Position numbers and translations under genes: made by a program. From Lewinellaceae bacterium (lineage in GTDB: Bacteria > Bacteroidota > Bacteroidia > Chitinophagales > Saprospiraceae), in assembly GCA_020636405.1 (NCBI GenBank), contig JACJXW010000005.1, forward strand, positions 868,001 through 932,000: a stretch of 64,000 nt of DNA. The letters run 5' to 3'. Positions 60,756 through 64,000 of the stretch are shown here, in pieces (the first letter of the stretch is position 1; the number at the start of each line of letters is the position of its first letter). The notes under the pieces were generated by a model. It saw nothing but the letters and a program-made list of their open reading frames with translations. It had not been told where the DNA came from and made no database searches.

Positions 60756-61130
60756 ATGGAAATCCTGCTGCTCGATGCCGGTCTTGGCGGCCTGGGAGAG
60801 ATGATCATCAAAGTTTTGCTCAATGCGCTGGCGCTGATGGCCGGGGCTCATCTGCTGAAAGGAGTGGTGATCGAAGATTTTACCCGAGCGGTGATCATTG
60901 CCGTTATTTTATCTTTCCTCAACGCTACGCTGGGCGCTTTCCTCGATTTCATCACAACACCCCTTCGGTTTCTGACCCTGGGCCTTTTCGCATTTGTGGT
61001 GGATGCCGCAATGCTGCTGTTGTCAGCCTACTTCCTGAAAGGTTTTGAGATAAGGAGCTTTGCCTCGGCGTTCCTGCTTGCCATCATCCTTTCCGTGTCC
61101 AACGCCATATTGTACGCGATATTTTTATAA
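60756..61130 (+). CDS. Phage holin family IV-like (YvlD-type) small membrane protein
   Basis: A 124-residue protein with four membrane segments, of the pfam04020 (YvlD/Mycobacterial 4-TMS) type. The typical segments are GEMIIKVLLNALALMAGAHLL, NATLGAFLDFITTPLRFLTLG (with the conserved P-L-R-x-L-T-L-G) and FVVDAAMLLLSAYFLKGF. These proteins are not known to be phage-encoded in most genomes; envelope or stress roles have been suggested. It is probably in an operon with the coiled-coil gene upstream, and a perfect inverted repeat follows 6 bp after the stop. Confidence 0.8.
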   Translation: MEILLLDAGLGGLGEMIIKVLLNALALMAGAHLLKGVVIEDFTRAVIIAVILSFLNATLGAFLDFITTPLRFLTLGLFAFVVDAAMLLLSAYFLKGFEIRSFASAFLLAIILSVSNAILYAIFL

Positions 61131-61135
61131 ACAGG

Positions 61136-61186
61136 GTAGTGTAGCCACTTTTATCCGCCCGGTAACTTTAAAAGTGGCTACACTAC
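61136..61186. terminator. 18-bp perfect inverted repeat after the holin-like gene
   Basis: Bases 61136-61153 (GTAGTGTAGCCACTTTTA) are the exact reverse complement of 61169-61186, with a 15-nt loop. It starts 6 bp after the holin-like stop. A strong terminator fits, though the perfect long stem without a full T-run also suits a palindromic repeat element. Confidence 0.65.
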
Positions 61187-61205
61187 TTATTCCAATTCAG
61201 TTCCT

Positions 61206-61658
61206 ATGCGTACTTCCATATTCTTCCTGATTATTGCACTGTCGACGGCCTCCTCCTGTCAGCTTTCGCGCAAAACCGCTGCCGATAAAGCGGCTGAAGC
61301 GGACATGCAGGCCGTTTATCATACCTTCACCCGGGCGTATAAGCAGGCCGATGCAGCCATGGTTGCGGGCTTGTACACAGAGGACGCCTACTACCTTGAG
61401 CCCAACACCCTGATCATTCAGGGCAGGGATACGATTCAGGCCAACTTCGCCCGCTTCCTGAGCCGCTTTTCACCGGGCTCCGGCCCCGATATTTCCTTTG
61501 AGATCATTGAGCGTCAGATTGCACCAGATCAGGCTTACGATATTGGCTATTATCTATTCAACGGCCAGCGTTCAGGCAAATTTATCGTGCTCTGGCAACG
61601 GCAGCCGGATGGAAAGTGGCTTATCCGCGCGGATGGTTTCAGTGGGTTGGGGGAGTGA
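61206..61658 (+). CDS. SnoaL-like/NTF2-fold lipoprotein (DUF4440 type)
   Basis: A 150-residue predicted lipoprotein: signal MRTSIFFLIIALSTASSC (lipobox ASSC). The mature part is a cone-shaped NTF2-like domain, with YHTFTRAYKQADAAMVAGLY-like helix 1 and then YTEDAYYLEPN, RDTIQANFARFLSRF and GKWLIRADGF at the end. The DUF4440/SnoaL-like proteins bind small ligands or act as secreted enzymes or immunity-like proteins; nothing specific can be said. It starts 20 bp after the inverted repeat. Confidence 0.75.
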   Translation: MRTSIFFLIIALSTASSCQLSRKTAADKAAEADMQAVYHTFTRAYKQADAAMVAGLYTEDAYYLEPNTLIIQGRDTIQANFARFLSRFSPGSGPDISFEIIERQIAPDQAYDIGYYLFNGQRSGKFIVLWQRQPDGKWLIRADGFSGLGE

Positions 61659-61747
61659 GCTTTTCTACGCAGGCTTCACTCTTTTCACGGGCCCTTCGGC
61701 CTGCGTCCATTGTAGACGGACTACTGTTGGCGGAGACGGAGCGCCCT

Positions 61748-61770
61748 CACGAATGCACGAATACACGATC
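61748..61770. repeat. CACGAAT repeat downstream of dcd
   Basis: CACGAATGCACGAATACACGA at 61748-61768: three units, on the opposite orientation from the repeats at 13560 and 63274. It lies just beyond the stop of dcd. Confidence 0.6.
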
Positions 61771-61778
61771 ACCCGGGT

Positions 61779-62315
61779 TCAAAACCTATTCTTCCACATC
61801 ATGCTCTCTACCGGCTTGTCGGTGCGCTCGTTATACTTGGCGTTGGTTTTGGTATTGTAATAATTGAGGATCTCGCCGTCCACGCGGAAGTAGATGAGCT
61901 GGCCGATGGGCATACCCGCATAGACGCGCACAGGATGAGTACAGGAGATCTCCAGCGTCCAGGTGTTGCAGAAACCGACATCGCCCTTGCCGGCGGTAGC
62001 GTGGATGTCAATACCGAGGCGCCCGACACTGGATTTGCCTTCCAGAAAGGGCACTGCACTGTGTGTTTCGGTATACTCCTCCGTGACGCCCAGGTAGAGG
62101 GTGTTGGGGTGTAACACAAAGCCTTGTTCGGGGATCTCGAGGTACTCGATGGGGTTGTGGCGGCGCGCGTCCAGGATGTGGTCTTTGTAAATGGCGAGCC
62201 ACCGGCCCAGGTGCACATCGTAGGAGTTGGTGCCCAGGCAGTGCCGTTGAAACGGCTCGATGACGATCTCCCCGTTCTCGATGCCTTCCAGTATCTTCTT
62301 ATCCGACAGTATCAT
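61779..62315 (-). CDS. dcd: dCTP deaminase
   Basis: A 178-residue enzyme that deaminates dCTP to dUTP for thymidylate synthesis. It begins MILSDKKILEGIENGEI and includes the motifs CLGTNSYDVHLG, EGKSSVGRLG (catalytic region) and HATAGKGDVGFCNTWTLEI, with the C-terminal trimer lid. Length and motifs are those of monofunctional Dcd. It is flanked by unrelated genes. The start at 62315 is the family's normal MILSD start. Confidence 0.95.
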   Translation of the reverse strand: MILSDKKILEGIENGEIVIEPFQRHCLGTNSYDVHLGRWLAIYKDHILDARRHNPIEYLEIPEQGFVLHPNTLYLGVTEEYTETHSAVPFLEGKSSVGRLGIDIHATAGKGDVGFCNTWTLEISCTHPVRVYAGMPIGQLIYFRVDGEILNYYNTKTNAKYNERTDKPVESMMWKNRF

Positions 62316-62758
62316 AGCTCCCTTTTTTTACTGTACTGTACCATAGCGCCTGAACCCTATGGCGCCCTCTTTCCGGGCGTTGTTGAATAGAGCGCGCTAA
62401 GTTATCTAATTTTCCCGAAAATCGGGATTTCGGCGGAGGTAAGAGGGCCTGCTCGCAATTGCCCGATCTTTCCTCTTGTGCAGTTTTGAAGGTGGAGATC
62501 CCGTCCATTACCTGCACTACGCCACGTTTATTAGGGCTGGAAGGCTGGCCGCATTATTTTTTCTTTCCGTATGCAATTTCCACACCTATGGTTTTCGTTA
62601 ATATGTCGTGATTTCAAAACATACCTTGCTCTGATCTCCGATACCGACATAACTCCATGGCGTTCGTTTTCCCACCAGGAAGAAAGGACGGGCCCGTTAC
62701 GGGGATCAGGGAAGCAAAGGTATTCCTGTGCTTTTCACCCAAAAAAAACGCGTACCGT
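62316..62758. other. 443-bp gap, dcd / small secreted protein
   Basis: A poorly structured divergent gap. It includes T-runs near 62323 and small inverted segments, for example CCATAG/CTATGG around 62340-62360. No gene or strong motif was recognised. Confidence 0.4.
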
Positions 62759-63268
62759 ATGAAAGTATTCCCCGCTTTGATCGCCCTCCTGATTGTTTCC
62801 ATCAACCTGAACGGCCAAACCATTGCCTATCAGGAATTACCCCGGCCGTCCGCCAAACCGGGCCTCGACCTCTACCTGCACTACGATAGCCCCCGCGATG
62901 AGGTTATTATTCAGAATGGAAAATTGACCCACATCTCCAAAACCTATGTCTACGACGAGAACCGCCCCTGGGTAGCTACTCCTACAGATGTAGCCACCCG
63001 CAAAGTGGCCGATGCGGTTCCGCTCAACGGCCATCAGCTCAATTCCCTGCAGGAAATGATCCAGAATACCGGCATCCTGCAGTTGCCACAGCAACAATAC
63101 GGAGCTCCCGCCGGACAGCGCAGCTATGATTACCAGATGCACATACGTTCCGGTGGACAGGACCGGGCGGTCCTCTACCGAAGCAACCCAAGCTACGCCA
63201 CCGCTCCCCCCGCTTTCGACCGTATGAAGGAGTACATCTGGAAACTGGTCACGGAGGTGGAGTATTAG
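62759..63268 (+). CDS. Small secreted protein, unknown
   Basis: A 169-residue protein with a signal peptide (MKVFPALIALLIVSINLNGQ). The rest is predicted soluble, and the only noticeable feature is its low charge and the segments YQELPRPSAKPGLDLYLHYD and SLQEMIQNTGILQLPQQQYG. No family was recognised. The start at 62759 is preferred because earlier in-frame starts precede an unlikely N-terminal extension. It ends in a repeat-rich gap. Confidence 0.6.
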   Translation: MKVFPALIALLIVSINLNGQTIAYQELPRPSAKPGLDLYLHYDSPRDEVIIQNGKLTHISKTYVYDENRPWVATPTDVATRKVADAVPLNGHQLNSLQEMIQNTGILQLPQQQYGAPAGQRSYDYQMHIRSGGQDRAVLYRSNPSYATAPPAFDRMKEYIWKLVTEVEY

Positions 63269-63273
63269 GGGGG

Positions 63274-63360
63274 GGATTCGTGTATTCGTGTCTGTCCGCC
63301 GTAGCTTTACGCGAAGGCGTGGATTCGGGAATCGTGTATTCGTGCATTTGTGTATTCGGG
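63274..63360. repeat. ATTCGTG repeat cluster
   Basis: Two blocks of ATTCGTG/ATTCGGG units (63274-63292 and 63328-63359), separated by unrelated bases, begin a few bases after the stop of the small secreted protein. Confidence 0.7.
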
Positions 63361-63459
63361 AGGCTGCTCCGGAAAGCCCCGGATTGGAGTAATGGGGTAA
63401 TGGGGTGATAGATTGCTGGAATGCTGGAAAGAGGCTAAGCAAAAACCACTACCTTACAC

Positions 63460-63549
63460 GGGATAGTTCAATTTTCTGTGTCTCCTGAAAAATGCCCTTT
63501 GATTTTCAGGGATTTGCGAACAGCGAACAGCGAATTGCGAACAGTCCCC
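63460..63549. repeat. 90-bp intergenic repeat, copy B
   Basis: Nearly identical to 58921-59009 (88 of 90 positions match by eye, with one inserted T and one A/G change). Same order: GGGATAGTTCAATTTTCTGT, an 8-bp CCTGAAAA stem, then GCGAACA units. Confidence 0.85.
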
Positions 63550-63668
63550 CTTACACAGTCCCGGATTGCCATTGGCCCGTACATCGTACACAGCCCCAAG
63601 TCCCTGCCGGCCCCGTACATCGTACATCGCCCCGGAACTTTCTGTCCAACTTTAGACGGATAACTTCG

Positions 63669-63718
63669 TTGATTTTCTGGGACTTGCGAATAGCGAACAG
63701 CGAATTCCGAACACTCCC
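63669..63718. repeat. Diverged third copy of the 89-bp repeat (3' half only)
   Basis: TTGATTTTCTGGGACTTGCG and the following GAATAGCGAACAGCGAATTC match the 3' half of the other copies with several changes. Confidence 0.65.
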
Positions 63719-63802
63719 TGGTCCAGGGTGCAATGCAGTACTCCATTACTCCGGCCCCCGTCCGTCATAGCGGACTGCCTTCCCCGATGCACCAACCTTT
63801 CC

Positions 63803-64000
63803 CTACGGCAACTTCCCAAACCATTCCTTCACCGCCGCCTCTGCCGGTTTGCGGTTCGGTGTAAAACCGGTATGCCCCGGGCCTCCATGGCTCAGGTAGG
63901 TAGGATATTTCCACCATAAAACACCTTTGCACCATTGGGTTTCCGGTTGGAGGTTTCCCATAACGATGCGGTAGCAACGGCCCTGGGCCTCGCCCTGGTA
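63803..64000 (-). CDS. Glycoside hydrolase-like protein, C-terminal end (runs off the window)
   Basis: The last 65 residues of a gene that enters from beyond base 64000. The visible end reads GVLWWKYPTYLSHGGPGHTG and then FTPNRKPAEAAVKEWFGKLP, stop at 63803. The pattern W-W-K-x-P ... FTP-x-x-KPAE-x-x-x-x-W is that of TIM-barrel glycoside hydrolases of the GH113-like type, which act on beta-mannans. The fragment is too short for a firm family. It is antisense to no other gene and ends in the repeat-rich gap. Confidence 0.6.
   Translation of the reverse strand, partial: YQGEAQGRCYRIVMGNLQPETQWCKGVLWWKYPTYLSHGGPGHTGFTPNRKPAEAAVKEWFGKLP

Larger units (their letters stand above)
63269..63802. other. 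534-bp gap rich in repeats
   Basis: It holds the ATTCGTG repeat cluster (63274-63360), the second copy of the 89-bp repeat (63460-63549) and a diverged third copy (63669-63718). No gene was found in it. Confidence 0.75.

Noticed and set aside
62657..62758. A longer start for the small secreted protein
   Set aside because: It would place 34 unrelated residues before a clear signal peptide.

Overview
The window looks like chromosomal DNA of a Bacteroidota member, most likely from the Saprospiria (Lewinella/Phaeodactylibacter-like). The reasons are six large secreted proteins with the type IX secretion (T9SS) C-terminal sorting domain (core motif PNP), two TonB-dependent receptors, TAnnTTTG-type promoter motifs, genes without Shine-Dalgarno sequences, and fairly GC-rich coding DNA with AT-rich gaps. 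No rRNA, tRNA, phage or complete insertion sequence was seen. This assignment is inference from gene content; no database was searched.

Layout. 1-11.9 kb: the 5' part of a UvrD/PcrA helicase, an AhpD-like protein, cysteine desulfurase (iscS), a TonB receptor, an A-type Fe-S carrier with a GT4 glycosyltransferase, a T9SS lipoprotein-like protein, a small lipoprotein and a second TonB receptor. 11.9-21.5 kb is the most accessory-looking part: a STAND NTPase remnant, an F420/NADP-type reductase, an integral membrane protein, an unrecognised gene remnant, a two-repeat secreted protein, two AAA/DUF4143 ATPases flanking an amino-acid permease, a phosphoesterase, a Uma2-type nuclease and a DUF4326 protein. 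21.5-32.1 kb: a retropepsin/PDZ lipoprotein, a PNGase F-like T9SS enzyme, an acetoacetate-decarboxylase-like protein, a serine beta-lactamase-family hydrolase, a PAF-acetylhydrolase-like hydrolase and a membrane-anchored AraC regulator. 32.2-32.5 kb is a complete MITE-like element. 32.8-49.1 kb: four more T9SS proteins and a RecB/AddA-like helicase. 49.1-64 kb: queE, a MATE exporter, a Ddl-Ddl-PASTA fusion, a fatty-acid beta-oxidation pair (thiolase and FadJ-like) with an S41 peptidase between them, small membrane proteins, dCTP deaminase, and the end of a glycoside hydrolase.

Working together: the T9SS cargo (PNGase-like, reprolysin-like, propeller proteins), the TonB receptors and the surface hydrolases fit a polymer- or glycoprotein-degrading lifestyle. 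The thiolase and FadJ-like protein form the core of beta-oxidation. IscS and the IscA-like protein serve Fe-S assembly.

Most notable signals: (1) both DUF4143 ATPases, which differ in sequence and lie on opposite strands, carry the same two-palindrome device at the start codon, with consensus TTGCKAT-N4/5-ATMGCAA and centres exactly 32 bp apart in both; (2) a 301-bp element with perfect 21-bp terminal inverted repeats and an 8-bp target duplication; (3) a family of degenerate ATTCGTG-type repeats in intergenic gaps, one of which supplies the queE start codon; (4) an 89/90-bp intergenic repeat present twice plus a diverged third copy; (5) a D-Ala-D-Ala ligase tandem fused to PASTA domains, with the first ligase degenerate; (6) a RecB/AddA-like helicase whose nuclease motif has lost its catalytic residues.
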